From: Cynocephalus volans
Lineage: Eukaryota; Chordata; Mammalia; Dermoptera; Cynocephalidae
NCBI RefSeq assembly: GCF_027409185.1
Contig: NC_084469.1
Coordinates: forward strand, 86,165,418-86,229,417
Length of the DNA: 64,000 nt
Direction of reading: 5' to 3'
Positions within the stretch are counted from its first letter, which is position 1. Every line of letters begins with the position of its first letter. The notes beneath the pieces are model-generated. The model had not been told where the DNA came from. It did not search any database and saw only the letters and a list, made by a program, of their open reading frames with translations. This document shows, piece by piece, positions 45,540-57,189 of this stretch. A program made the position numbers and the translations under genes.

Positions 45540-46560
45540 AATTTCGTTACTCATTCGCCCCTTGGCTTGGCGGGTCAGGGTGCTTTTAGAGATTCCTCAC
45601 TCAGAGGAGGACTCCTCAGTTCCCCAGCACTGGCCACCTGCACCTGCACCTGAGCTATTTATGTCTTCTGGGTTTTTGTCCAAGTCCTCTATGAAACTGG
45701 CCCACAGTGCAGGCTTGGGACATGTGCCCTGCCACATCCATGGGGCCCTCCCTTCCTGGTGACCTCAGTACTTAATTCTGCACCCTTCAGGTATGGTTGG
45801 TTAGCCAGCCACTGATCCACTTCTGTATCTTGCCTCGGTATCACATTTCTCCTTCAAATCCCCACGGAAATCAAAATGCCCTGTTGAAATGCAGACACAC
45901 CATGTCTAACGCAGGTCCCGGTCCCACCAGCCCACAGGGCTGAACTGACACAGCCCGTTCTCAGGGAGCCCAGGCTGGGCCCTTGGGACTGCTGTTCTCT
46001 CTTCTAGGTTTCCCCCAGCTTCTTTTAAAAAGTAAGATCCATGCTAAAATCCATCTCGGGATCAATTGTCCATGACCCAAAAGGTTTAGCTTTCCCTTTC
46101 TCCACAGTTCCTCAAATATCACGACAGAAGGTTTCAGCACCCTCTTTACAAGTTCTCTTGGTACCACGATGTGGCATTCCCAGGAGTCTGGTGATGGGAA
46201 TTCTGGTGGAGCAGACACGGTGTCTCTGATGATCCTTTTCATCCGTCTCGGGCTCGCGTTGGTAAATGGCTCCTCCTTCCTCCCTTGGGTCTTCTCCTTG
46301 CTGAGTGGATGGAAGAACGATCTCAATTCCCCAACCTGGTGTCACTGCCCCTTGCAGCAGACCATAACTCCTTCTGTTCTCTGGCTCTGAATTGAACTTT
46401 TAAAAATGACTTTTTTGCTGTCCTTGATAATGTTTTGCTGCCCTTAGCCTTTGCTAAAGATAAGGTCATTTCAAATCCTGGCCATTTATGTCTAAGATTA
46501 CCTAGTAACATGTTCCTTCTTCTTCTCATATTTTATCCAAATTGTCCATTAATTAATTGA
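45540..46560. other. Intronic sequence, nothing recognised
   Basis: No exon or repeat family recognised across this kilobase. Confidence 0.4.
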
Positions 46561-46571
46561 TTCACTTGACA

Positions 46572-46612
46572 AATATATATGTATATGTGCATGTGTGTGT
46601 ATGTGTATGTTG
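46572..46612. repeat. (TA/TG)n microsatellite
   Basis: Alternating TATATATG, TATATGTG and TGTGTGTATG units, about 40 bp. Confidence 0.85.
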
Positions 46613-46884
46613 GACATCCACTGTGTTCTTTTGAAATCTCCTATCTTTGGCAGTACACTGGCTTCTCTGGCCCTGCCCTCTTGCGTCTCACTGGGATTTT
46701 TCTGGTTGCACAGACAGCATTACATGTTTGAGGACATTTTCTTCTTTCACTGGGCCATCTGCTTGCCTAGGCTGTCATGCCCTAGAATCCTACCTCTCGT
46801 TACTTACTCAAAGTGTTTTGAACCCTGGCATCCTAAAATTTAGGATACACATTGGTTAATGATGAATTAAAAACATGTATTGAG

Positions 46885-47075
46885 TTTTTAACAAATGCCA
46901 GGCAGTGTGCGAACTTATTAAATGGATTTAATCCTTATAACAACTTTTTGAGGTAGGTACTGATTTCATCTTCCAGGGACAAATGGGGATCTGAGGTTCA
47001 CAGATGTTAAGTAACTTTTCCAGTGTCACACAGAAAGTGCTGGAGCCTGGATTTGAGCCCCCATTCCTTTGCCAG
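46885..47075 (-). repeat. MIR SINE, minus orientation
   Basis: 'aaatgccaggcagtgtgcga', 'aatccttataacaacttttt', 'gaggtaggtactgatttcat', 'tccagtgtcacacagaaagt' and 'tggagcctggatttgagccc' follow the reverse complement of MIR nearly end to end. Confidence 0.87.
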
Positions 47076-47451
47076 GCTGATTCCTGCCTCCCCTGGAAAA
47101 CTCCTTCGAAAGCGATTCCCCTGACCCAAAATCTGGGCGAAGTGCCCAGGAGGTCTGTGTGGTACCCAGCCCACACATCCACTGGTGCACTGACCACATC
47201 ATACCGCAGGTGTCCTGCCTGTCACTCCCCTCCTACACCTGGCCACCCAGGAGACACTTTATATACTTTATTGAGTGAATGAATGTTTTAGACATCCAAA
47301 TTCAGCTGTGTAGGGCATTTCCTCTTGCTCTGGCTCTTTAATATATCCAGTAACTGTTTTGTCCCATCCTTTTTTCCCTCTGGGCTAACAGTGTTCTGCT
47401 CCTACACTTTTTCCTCATTACATGGTTTCCTTCAAGCCTCTAGCTATTTTT

Positions 47452-47705
47452 TGGTGCAGTTTTACTGAGATATAATTCACATATCATACAATTTTGCCAT
47501 GTAAAGTGTATAATTCAGTGGTTTTTAGTATATTCAGAGAGTTGTGCAACCATTACCACAATCAGTTTTAGAGCATTTTTATCACCTTAAGAATACACAC
47601 TGTAACCTTTAGCTATCAACTGTCAACCCCTGTTCCCCAGCCCAAAGCTGCCACCAATCTGCTTTCTGTCTCTGTAGGTTTACCTATCCTGACATCCTCT
47701 AGCTA
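47452..47705 (+). repeat. Ancient L1 fragment
   Basis: 'ttactgagatataattcaca', 'ccatgtaaagtgtataattc', 'caaccattaccacaatcagt' and 'ccaccaatctgctttctgtc' follow the same kind of old L1 segment as at 34.6 kb. The shared 'agtgtataattcagtggttt' block shows the relation. Confidence 0.82.
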
Positions 47706-47764
47706 TTCTTAAACCTCACCTCTGTGTGCAAACCATAAGCTTCTTGTTTGATTCCTTTGAGCAC

Positions 47765-47838
47765 ATAGTGGACTTTCTTTTTTCTTTGCTTTGCTTTTTT
47801 CTTTTCTTTTTTTCTTCTTTTCTTGGTCTCTTTGGCAA
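47765..47838. repeat. Polypyrimidine (CTTTT)n tract
   Basis: About 70 bases almost entirely C and T on the plus strand. Confidence 0.8.
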
Positions 47839-48524
47839 AGACTATGGAACTCAGTGCAATGGCTCTTAATTTTTCTAGAACTCAGGAAAGGGGGGCAATA
47901 TCTTTTCTTTGCTATAAGGATTAATTACTTTGTTTGCAAAGTGCCGTAGGGTTTGTAGAGTGGAAAATCAAACTATTGTTGGTTTTGTTTAATTGTTCTA
48001 AATGAATGTCATTTTCTTAGGTTTTTTTCTTAATTTGGCGTACCTCATTAACAAAAAAAAATCAAATTTCAGAGGAAGATGTTATAAACCTGCTTTTATC
48101 ATATTGCCAACCTGGAGAACGCATAGCAAGAGAAGTTGGGCTCAAGGGGCTGTGGAGGCTGTTCAGAGCCCAGTAAAGACATGCTTTCATCACATGGTGG
48201 CTGGTGTCAGATTTATTCATCAGGAAAATGAGGGAGGCTCTCAGTCTACATGTGGCATGTGTATTTTCTATAATCTCTTATCTGTTTTTGGTCTACTTGG
48301 TCCTAGTGCTCCACAAACATTTCTTTGGTTCAGATAAAGTGCACATACCAATCAATCACCTAAGAGGAAATACAACTACTAAATCTAGGGAACATAGATC
48401 ATCTGCTCTAGTATTTAAAAATTACAAAATTAAGTAAAGAATCAATTGCCATTTTTTTGTCTATTGAATTATAAAAAAAATATGAAAAACTAAAACTCCT
48501 GGGCTGCCTAGGGTACAGGGAGCC

Positions 48525-49080
48525 AGGACTTCTAATAATGCTGGTGGCATTCTAAATGGTTGAAATCCCTGCAGAAGACAATTTGTCAATACCTATCAGG
48601 AGTAATAACATGTTAAACTCGTTGACCCAGTAATTCTGCTTCTGAGAGTCTATTTTAAGGAATTTACCCGAAGTATGAAAAAAGCTATATGCATGAAAAT
48701 GTTCATTATAGCATCATTTAAAATGTCAAAAATTAAAACGGGATTTGAGCTAAATGTATGGCATTGGGGCATTCCATGGAACCAGATCTCCTTGATGGAC
48801 AGTTATGCAGTCAATTAAAATGATGGTTTTCAGGAGTGTGCACAAGAACAAAAGAAAGAGGCATAACTGAGTGTGGACCAGAAGCATGGCTATGTGAAAA
48901 GATGTGCACAGTAAAGCAGCTGCAAGGAGAAATGCTAAAATAATTACTGGGGGTGGGGGGATTTAAGTCATAAAATTGTGGGGCCTTGTTAATGTCTCTC
49001 TCTCTCTCTTTCTCTTTTGTCCATGTATTTAATGATGTATCATCTTATTTCCATAATAATAAAAAAGAATAAGAAAACTC
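48525..49080 (+). repeat. L1 3' end fragment with tail
   Basis: 'gacccagtaattctgcttct', 'gagagtctattttaaggaat', 'gaaaatgttcattatagcat' and 'atgcagtcaattaaaatgat' follow the end of L1 ORF2 and the 3' region, with numerous stops. A CT-rich stretch (48995-49017) and 'ttccataataataaaaaaga' form the terminal tail. No coding capacity. Confidence 0.8.
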
Positions 49081-49084
49081 AACC

Positions 49085-50730
49085 CCTGGCACAACTGAGG
49101 AAGGTCAAGCTTATTGTTTTGTTCTTAGGAAACCTTAAGTGAGGACCAAAGAGATAGTAGTAAACTAGTGTAATGATCATATTCCCTGGCATTACATAGA
49201 AAGTGACAATTTTCTCCATTCCCTGAAACAAATCTTGACTAACTTTGATAGTTCAGCAATTAGAACTTTGGCATGCAATCTTTCTTCTTCAACTCCTATA
49301 ATTAGTGGTCTCCAATTATATGAATCAATTTCAATTTCTATAAATCAGATGATTTAGAGAGAAGGCTGTTCAATTTCCTTTTCAAATGTATGGTTTCAGC
49401 AGCAATAAAACTCTCAGTTTAAAATATCAGGGTGCAACTTGCTCCAGAAGTGTTACCCAGCTCATTTAGGGTTTCCACTGGCAGCCATGGTATCTCACAG
49501 GTTTCTAAGTGGCATCACTTATGGATCTGTCCCTGGGTCCTGTTCAGTTCTTCTTCACGGGATCTGACATCTACTTACAGATTCCTTCAAAGTCTGGGTG
49601 AATATCACTAGACCTACCTGGTCTTCTAACAGACGGACCCAGCTTGGACTCAGATATATCTTTGTAATGTCAGTTAGCATGCACATTTAGTGCCTTCTTT
49701 TTCTTTTAATCCTGGGTTTGACAATGTCATTGGCCCTCTAAGGTTTTGCAGACACCTGAGACCTGCAGGGTGACTCCTCACTGCTGAACTCCCATAAGCT
49801 TGGCCTCCCGAAGTATCCATTACATCCTGCTAGTCTGTGGGGTTCTTCTTGAATTAATTCCTGACCCATCCCTGGAGTTTGGAGATGTGTTTTCTTTTTC
49901 TCCCTTAGTCCTTTAATGCACGAGATGTGATTTATTTCATTCCACAAGGAGCAAGTCTTATTATTAATTTTAAAAATTCAAAAAGGAAAATCATTTAGCT
50001 ATTTTTATAAAAAAAAAAAATCTGAAAGTCTCCACAGACTCTTCCCAGCATTGAATCCCATTGACACTTTCATGTGGCATTAACTCTGCCCCCCTTGCTA
50101 AAAGCAAAGAAAGCAAGGGGCAGAGGGCACGTTGAGGGGTATGCTCACGGAATCTGTGCTGAAGAGCATTCTGGCTGCAAATACAGAGCCTCCCTCCACT
50201 TCCTTCTCCCCTTGGAGGAGATAAGTGGCCAGGGCTCCCGTTTGCTACTAATGTGGTTTTTAGCAACATGTCTCCTTTTTGTTGGAGATGGGCTTATGGC
50301 TTTTATAGTACTCTTAAATTCAGTTTATGTTGAATTATTATTGTTCTTTGTTTTCTATGTTACATCCAGTTCCTGCAGCATTAGAGTCCCATTAAGTGCT
50401 AGGGCTGCTAACTGAGGTTTCTTGACAAATAGATGATGGAAAATCAGACATTGCACACTGGCCTGCCCAAGGTATTACCAAGACCCCCACCCCTTGTAGA
50501 ACTGCTGAGGCAGAGAATTTCAAACCCAGAACGGAGAGTCTCTTCCAGAACCCGGGACTGTGAAAAATGTGTCTGCAAGACAGTCTCCCAAACCCAAACA
50601 GAACAAGGCCTTCTCCCATGGGGAGCTCAATTAAACAGGGAAGTGAAAACAAAACAGAGAAACAAAGAGGAAGTTACAGCCAGGTGTAACCTTGATTGTT
50701 GCCACTAACAATCATGCATTGAAGAAAAAA
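49085..50730. other. Intronic sequence, nothing recognised
   Basis: No exon or repeat family. An AT-rich segment at 49200-49430 ('tagttcagcaattagaactt', 'cctataattagtggtctcca') is repeat-free and may be conserved. Confidence 0.4.
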
Positions 50731-50734
50731 AACT

Positions 50735-51000
50735 TCAAATCACACTCATAACGTTATGTTAGGAGAAGAAGCAAAATATAAAACTATATGTAATTCCTAT
50801 TTGGTTTATATTTGAATATATATTTTTAATCATAGTTAGATATGATTAGGAAGAAGTCTATAAAAGCACTATTGATAGTCATAGTCACGTAGTAGACTCA
50901 GAAGTGATTTTCATCTTCTTTTTATACCTTTTTCTATTTCCCAAATTTCTACCACCATTATGGCATACTTTTATAAACAGATATAAAATGTTGTTGAAGA
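50735..51000 (+). repeat. L1 3' end fragment
   Basis: 'aagaagcaaaatataaaact', 'agtgattttcatcttctttt', 'tatacctttttctatttccc' and 'aaatttctaccaccattatg' are the typical terminal bases of an old L1, ending near 'ttttataaacagatataaaa'. Confidence 0.75.
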
Positions 51001-51216
51001 GGCTAAAAAAAAGGTGCAGACTCTGTCCTCCATGTGTGTGTCCTGCCAGGGCCAAGCATATGCTTCAAACCCATTGCTTCTCTGGAGACCCTCATAGGTA
51101 CCTACACATATTTTTAACTGAGTTGGGAGGTTTTTAAGGATCTTACTTAGCCCAAGCACATTTGAGCCAGCTGAGAAAAACACTGATTGTTGGAGGATAA
51201 AAGCCATTGCTAACAT

Positions 51217-51231
51217 TTTTTTTTTTTTTTA
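51217..51231. repeat. T mononucleotide run
   Basis: About 15 T within 'aacattttttt...aaacc'. No attached element was recognised. Confidence 0.8.
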
Positions 51232-51444
51232 AACCAAGTTGACTGTTTGTTAGACCAGGAAATAGTTTTGCCGCTGAGTAAACACCATCTTTACATTCAT
51301 CCTGTTTTGATATTCTCTAGAATGTCAGGGATGGATCCCTGTGGCTAGTGGTGGAAGATCCTATTAGGCTAGTGTTCTTCAATCAGGATGGAAGAATCAT
51401 AGATGTTCAAATATGAGCATTTTTGAGTTTACAGACCCTTTCAT

Positions 51445-51545
51445 TTCTGGGAGGGGGTTCTGTATCACTGTTTTAATCTTCATTTTATAGATGAGAAAAT
51501 AGTGGTCTGAAGAGGAAAAGGGTCATCTCACATCTCTTTGTGGAC
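51445..51545 (-). repeat. MIR SINE fragment, minus orientation
   Basis: 'tcattttatagatgagaaaa' followed by 'tagtggtctgaagagg' is the reverse of the MIR core. Confidence 0.65.
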
Positions 51546-51555
51546 TCGTGGAACT

Positions 51556-51587
51556 CATCAATGTGAACTCACATCAATGTGAACTCA
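51556..51587 (+). repeat. Perfect 16-bp tandem duplication
   Basis: CATCAATGTGAACTCA occurs twice back to back (51556-51571 and 51572-51587), followed by a partial related 'ttgtgg'. It looks like a recent slippage or repair duplication. Confidence 0.95.
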
Positions 51588-51774
51588 TTGTGGAAAAAGA
51601 ATATGGACCACTGATTTCAATGTTGCTTTTGTGTGGCAACTTTGTAGGGTCACTGTGGGCTCCCCCTTGCCACGTAGATAACGCTCAACACTTAGATAAA
51701 GAAAACTCTGCACTGGCCAGCAGTGGGCATTTTCTTCCTTCTCCCACATACTCTTCCTGTAAGCAGAAATAAGG

Positions 51775-53635
51775 CACCATTGTTATCAAAAGGGCACTCT
51801 CTCCTAAGTATGTCCTAAGGCTCCCCAAGTTTATGATGTCTTTTGCTATGGTACAATACCAGGAAATGTCAAGTATTCAGGATTGCTCACTAAAGAGTTT
51901 TTATTTTGGTATAAGAAAAGACAGGCTTTTAAATTTTAAAGTGAAAAATTTGGATTTGGAAGGAACAATGTAAAAGTTGGTAAGAATGGAGACTTTGTTT
52001 GCCAGGCATCCCAGCCCAGTGACTAATAGGCCTACTGCTTATCAGGCAAAGCCGTCCTTGGGGGTGTTTAGCAGAGAACAGAAGTGGGCAGGCACTGGAG
52101 ACATACGATTCTGGTTGGGTAACGGGGCATAGGGAGGTAAATACGCAAAATCCAATGGAAAGAATGTTTAACTATGGCTCAGATGTCTACCAAGGCATCT
52201 CAGAGAACCTTGATTGATGTGGCTAAAGGTGGTGGCACCTACCTTCATGGGAATCAATGATCAGTCATATCTTGACTCAAGGGGCAAGGAATTTTGGATA
52301 ATTACAGTTTTCTTCCCCATAAACTCCTTTAAAATGACATCTAAGAGAAGGAACTTTCAGAAAGAATAGCACTGCACTCTGGGGGTATCGTTTCTATAAT
52401 GGCACAGGGGAAACAAAATAAGTCAGGAGGGCTTCCTTCTCCTGCTCAGTACATTTTTCTGGGTTAGGATTGTTCTTCCAAGTTTGTCTTCCTGGGGTAC
52501 GTGTGCTTCTGCTGTGAATGACACTACAGTGTTTGTTGGGGGGAGCTCCAGAGTCCTTCTCCAGTTATCAGGTCGATACACATACCTGGTAATACAATGC
52601 CAATCCATAGCTAAAAATAGCTCCCTTTTGTTGTGATCTCCCAGAACAAAAGAGAGGGACGTACAGATCAGACCCACCTCATCTATCTCCTGCCCTCCTC
52701 TTTCCAGAGTTCCTAACGAAAACAGCTTGTCTTTCTTCTCAAGTGGATTTTTCATTTACAAATTGGGGAGAATGGAAATGGAATAATACTGAGGCCCACG
52801 GACTAAGAAAAATTCTTTCGAAATGATAGATGCTGGAAATTACAGTTTGGGTATCCTGTGTCCCCCACGCCAGTTTGGGTTGAATAGGATTATACTACTT
52901 ATGTCAAATGTGTGAGGACTTCTCTGTGGGTCCATCGGGGAAACCCAACTGCTTCTCTCTTTTTCTTTTAAGTGCTCTTCAAAGATATACAATCCATTAT
53001 TCTTTATAAAATCCTGTTAGCCATAGTTCAACCTTATATTCCTTGATCAGTCTTGTGTTTTTCCCCCTGACTTCTGCTATAGTTTATTGCTCTGGATTAA
53101 GTACCAGAACACAAGGTTTTATTTCTCTTTGTCTAAGTCTATCTTCGTTTGCCTTGTTTGCTAACTGGATATATGTGCATAGGGGATGGGCATGGAACAT
53201 TGGCTGTATTTTGGGTGAAGATGGGGGTGGGAAGGTTGGATCATGGAGGGAAACAGACTATTAATTAGACAGAAAGTGCTCTCTGTGCCATATCTGCATA
53301 AAGAAAAATAAAGCCCATGTAAATAATATGTGTTTCCCGTAATGAATGTCCCCTTTCTCTCCATTTCTGCATAGTATTAGAAATGGCGTTTTTATTATAT
53401 GAGACACTGGACGCATGCCAGCAAGTTTTTCTTTTAACTTGATATTTTGGGCTGTGATCTTTGTTAGAACTACAATGGCATGTATCTTGTACAGTCAGAG
53501 GTCATTTCTATAGCTCCTTCCCCCATTCCCATCATTTCAGGGGAATGTTTGTTTTCAAAACAAAGAATTGGGTTAAAGTGTAGGTATCATGTATCAGAAC
53601 ATATTTCAAGCTGAAATTAAGAACACTCAAACCTT
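51775..53635. other. Intronic sequence, nothing recognised
   Basis: 1.9 kb with no exon or repeat family that I can name. Confidence 0.4.
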
Positions 53636-53639
53636 CCTT

Positions 53640-54180
53640 TTAAAGGTCAGATATTATTTATTATTATTATAAAAGTGATCTGTGATTTATGAATTTAACT
53701 TCTCATAAACCTTCTTTGTAACAGAATATGCAGTCAGAGGCTTAACATTACATTGTTTTCTTTTGACAACGTATCCACGAGACCACTGCAGCTGTTCCTT
53801 TACTCACAATAGCAGATTAATTAACACAATCATATGCTGTTGGCTCTTACTCAATGAGTGGGTCTGCAGTGGGATAGATAGGTAAATCCTTTAAATGCGG
53901 CAGAGATAAAGCATATACTATGGTAGTTTCATAACTAGCCAGTTTTGCTCCTGACTAGCCAGCCCTATCAGGACGGGTTCATGGACCACAGCCACCCTGA
54001 GCTTGAATTTCAAAGTCAGCCACACCTATTTCAGCACCATAATGCCCAACATTTGCAAGATGCAAATATATAAAAGCAGAAGACCTCTCAGAAATCAGCA
54101 GCTTTGGTTAAAATAGCAGTCAGTCTGCCGCCAGCATTTTGAGTCTGCAGTATTTTTTTAAAGTTCAATCATTGCTTTCC
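53640..54180. promoter_or_regulatory. Candidate conserved non-coding block
   Basis: Repeat-free, AT-rich, with 'aacattacattgttttcttt' (SOX-like), 'ctcacaatagcagattaatt' and 'aacacaatcatatgctgttg', 'cactgcagctgttcctttac' (E-box) and 'taaatgcggcagagataaag'. The motif density resembles vertebrate neural enhancers. Inference only. Confidence 0.4.
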
Positions 54181-54207
54181 TTAAATATCTCTCTTGCTAT
54201 TACTCAC

Positions 54208-54229
54208 TTTTTTTTTTTTTTTTTTTTTT
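54208..54229. repeat. (T)22 run
   Basis: An uninterrupted T run followed by 'gctcatccctcagtgcacat', with no recognisable SINE body. Confidence 0.9.
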
Positions 54230-54826
54230 GCTCATCCCTCAGTGCACATAGTTCTGGGCAGCCGTCATGACTGGTTTTTAAGTACTAGAAATTTTTCTTC
54301 TTCTGTATGTGTACTAATGAAAACATGTGTAACTAAACCTTCCTCTCCAGCCTAGTCACCAGCCGTGAGTAAGTATTTATTGGCAACTTTAGCTGACATT
54401 TTAGTGCATGTCAAACCTTTGTTAGAGAAAATGTAAGGCTTTGCTTTAGAAACAGGCATGCCCATGTTGAGAATGAGGTAACCAGGCAGTGGGCTTAATA
54501 GAATTTCCTTCAGACTTTTTTTCTAATGTCCATTACATATGCAACACTAATTTACTTTTTGTTGTTTTACTTAGCACAGAAATTGAAAATGTGACAAGCT
54601 TTGCTGGATTAAAAGGCTCATTTTATAGACACATAGATGAAGAGAAAGAAGGAAAACAAATACATAATTTGGAACCTTTTAGAGCATCCAGGTGGTAGAC
54701 ATTCAAACTCTCATATCACTAGCTGCATTTGCTGTAGGACTGAGATTTCTTTGGAACCCTCTCTGTCCTTTAGAAATACATCAAAGTTTGGCCATGTCTG
54801 GTCATAGAAGTCCTGGATGCTTTGGG

Positions 54827-54846
54827 AAAAAAAAAAAAAAAAAAAA
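54827..54846. repeat. (A)20 run
   Basis: An uninterrupted A run preceded by 'tcctggatgctttggg'. No element body was identified upstream. Confidence 0.9.
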
Positions 54847-55043
54847 ACAAATCATGTTCAAACTCAGCTTAGTGGCTGTTCCCTAGCACCAGATCCTGGG
54901 TAAGAGGTACCTGTGGGCTCCAGAAAATTCTGGATACTGAGCATTAGGCAGAAATGATGTGTTAGGCACTTTCATTATAGGATGAGCTCAGGTTTTCTGT
55001 GATGCTCCTTATACCTGAGGAGTTTGCAAGTCTTCCCAGACTC

Positions 55044-55078
55044 GCAGTTGCTCCCTCCCTCTCGGAGGGAGCAATTGC
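55044..55078 (+). other. Short perfect hairpin
   Basis: TTGCTCCCTCC (55048-55058) pairs with GGAGGGAGCAA (55064-55074) across a CTCTC loop. Adding GCAG/TTGC (one G-U) makes a 15-pair stem. It is too short for a typical pre-miRNA, and the flanks do not extend the pairing. Confidence 0.6.
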
Positions 55079-55089
55079 TGCACAGATAG

Positions 55090-56095
55090 AAGCCATTAGG
55101 GTTGCTGTACCTTTCTCCTTATCCATACCCCGTCCGCTTATTTATCTATTTTACTAAAATCAAAAAAGTCTTCCTAAAAAAATCCAGAACACATGAATAA
55201 TTAGTTGAATATAGAGATATTATTTAGAAAAACTGAAATACTTGATTCTGAATGGAGAACAAAATTGGCTTGGAAATCTGCACAGACAGAAAGAGGGCAG
55301 ACAGAGAAGCAGTGACGACTGGCAGACCCCTGGGATGCACAGTTATGACTGGGCCATTAAAGCTAATGTCAGCGTCCCAACAAGTGCAGTTTGCACTATG
55401 GGAGCAGCTGTCATTCTCAGAAGCAGTGGACTCCTTGCAAAGTTGCAGGCATCTTGCTCTGACTTGGAGATTCATGCAGCCCTTTCTCTTTTTTCAAGTT
55501 GGATTTTGAAGGCTCCTGGGTAAGGCTGGGACGAATCTGTCTAGAGAGTGTGATAGTGGACTTTACTTGACTTCCAAAGTGCAAGCAATGGGGATGCTTT
55601 TGGCTCACGCCACATGGCCTTAGGGCTCAGTTTCTAGCAGCAGTAGGTCAGCTCCATCAGTCCCTCCATTCTTTCATCCTTCTTTCTTTCCATCTAACCT
55701 ACAGCACAAGAGTAGGAGACAGCAGCATAGCCTATAGTTAACTTCTAGAGCCTTTCTGAGGGCCTTCCTTCAGAACCCAAAGAAGTCTCTTCAACAATAT
55801 CCTACCAAGCCTATTGGCATGGGTTTTATGGTAATTTTGTATGATTGCACATGATGGCCAAAAGCTGTTAGGCCAAGAAGACCCTGGTCCTGGCTTAGCT
55901 ATTTTTGTAGTATTGGGGCATTGGTCAAACCATGTAAACTATGGGCACTTCACGTATTACATTATTTAATTGGGTTTACTGTTTGCAATGCCTCCTTATA
56001 GAAAGATGTGTGAACCAAGTGATATATTGGCTCTGAAGAGTAGGTTAAGGTGTGTGAGATGCCACGAGGGAAGACTTTGTGACAGTTCAGAGAAG
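55090..56095. other. Intronic sequence, nothing recognised
   Basis: No exon or named repeat. A pyrimidine-rich TTCT/TTCC patch lies at 55660-55697. Confidence 0.4.
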
Positions 56096-56099
56096 GTGA

Positions 56100-56215
56100 T
56101 AAGGTCCATGCGGGAGGGAAGTTTTGTCTGCTTGCTGTGTCTCCTGGAGATACTACCTAGAGCAGTATGTGGTACTTAGCATTTAATAAATATCTGTTGG
56201 ATAAATCAATGAACA
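56100..56215 (+). repeat. L2 LINE 3' tail
   Basis: 'ctagagcagtatgtggtact', 'tagcatttaataaatatctg' and 'ttggataaatcaatgaacaa' are the L2 3' terminus. Confidence 0.75.
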
Positions 56216-56344
56216 AACAATTGTTGGATCCCCATGCTGTTCTAGGAAAGGAGAATGGGCAAGGAGTTCTGGAAGGAAACTAAGTCAGTCTCTCAACAAA
56301 CAAGTAAGCATGCTGGTGTATCAAATGGAGAGGAAGGCAGTGGT

Positions 56345-56490
56345 CTATAAAACCACAGAATCATCAGATGGAGAGATAATATGCAGATACATTGTGTCAT
56401 AGAGGGGGAACTGAGGCTCACAGGGCAGAAGGGATTTGTTCTAGGTTTCACAGCCAAGATAGAAGTGAAACTCAGTGTCAGCCCAGGGCA
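56345..56490 (-). repeat. MIR SINE, minus orientation
   Basis: 'ggggaactgaggctcacagg', 'gttctaggtttcacagccaa' and 'gatagaagtgaaactcagtg' are the reverse complement of MIR. Confidence 0.68.
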
Positions 56491-56739
56491 CTCTTCATAG
56501 AGGTCTCTGAAAAAAATCCTCTTAATTCCAAGGGTCCAGTCAGCTGGGATTTGCTGCTGGGGCAGTGGGCTGGCTCATGGCAGGGCAGGAAGTGTGTGAC
56601 TCACAGAAGGAAGACAGAAAGCACAAGAAGTCACAGCAAGAGACTCCAGTTGAGGTGGGGTGGGGAGGCCAGATGATAGTTTTGGTAGTGGGCAGCATGC
56701 CTTATGTTTGCAAGCATAGTCAAAAGCATCAGGATTTAG

Positions 56740-56852
56740 TTGTAATGAGAATTTTGTCCCTTGCCTGCTCTGCCAGCAACTTCCATAATGCTGCCAGGAT
56801 GCATTCATGCCTGGCACATAGTAGGCAGCCAGTACATGTTGATTGGATGCAC
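56740..56852 (+). repeat. L2 or MIR 3' tail
   Basis: 'tgcctggcacatagtaggca' followed by 'gccagtacatgttgattgga' matches the shared L2/MIR 3' end. Confidence 0.65.
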
Positions 56853-56934
56853 ATGTTGAAGAAATGGGTACTTCCTGAGGTTCCTGGGGAACCTGGTCTC
56901 CAGGCGTAAGGAACACTTGGCCTTGCATTACCTT

Positions 56935-57185
56935 TCTCACTGTTTCTCCCACTGTTCTTTCCCTATACCCTGCACCCATGTGACGGATCCTGGGCCGTCC
57001 TGGAAATACTTTATTCCTACATACCCTCCATTTGTCTCTGCAATATTCTCTGCCCTCTTGACTTGTAAAATTTCTACCCATCTTTTAAGGCTCAGCTGCA
57101 CTGCCATCTCTGAATGAAGCTTTCCCTCATTGTCCCACCAGCCCACCCTATCACTCCATGGGATGCCCATGGTTCTTTACAAACA
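56935..57185 (+). repeat. L2 LINE 3' region
   Basis: 'ctacccatcttttaaggctc', 'agctgcactgccatctctga' and 'atgaagctttccctcattgt' are the L2 'aagtgtcacctcctc...aggccttccctgacc' block. Confidence 0.75.
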
Positions 57186-57189
57186 TCTC

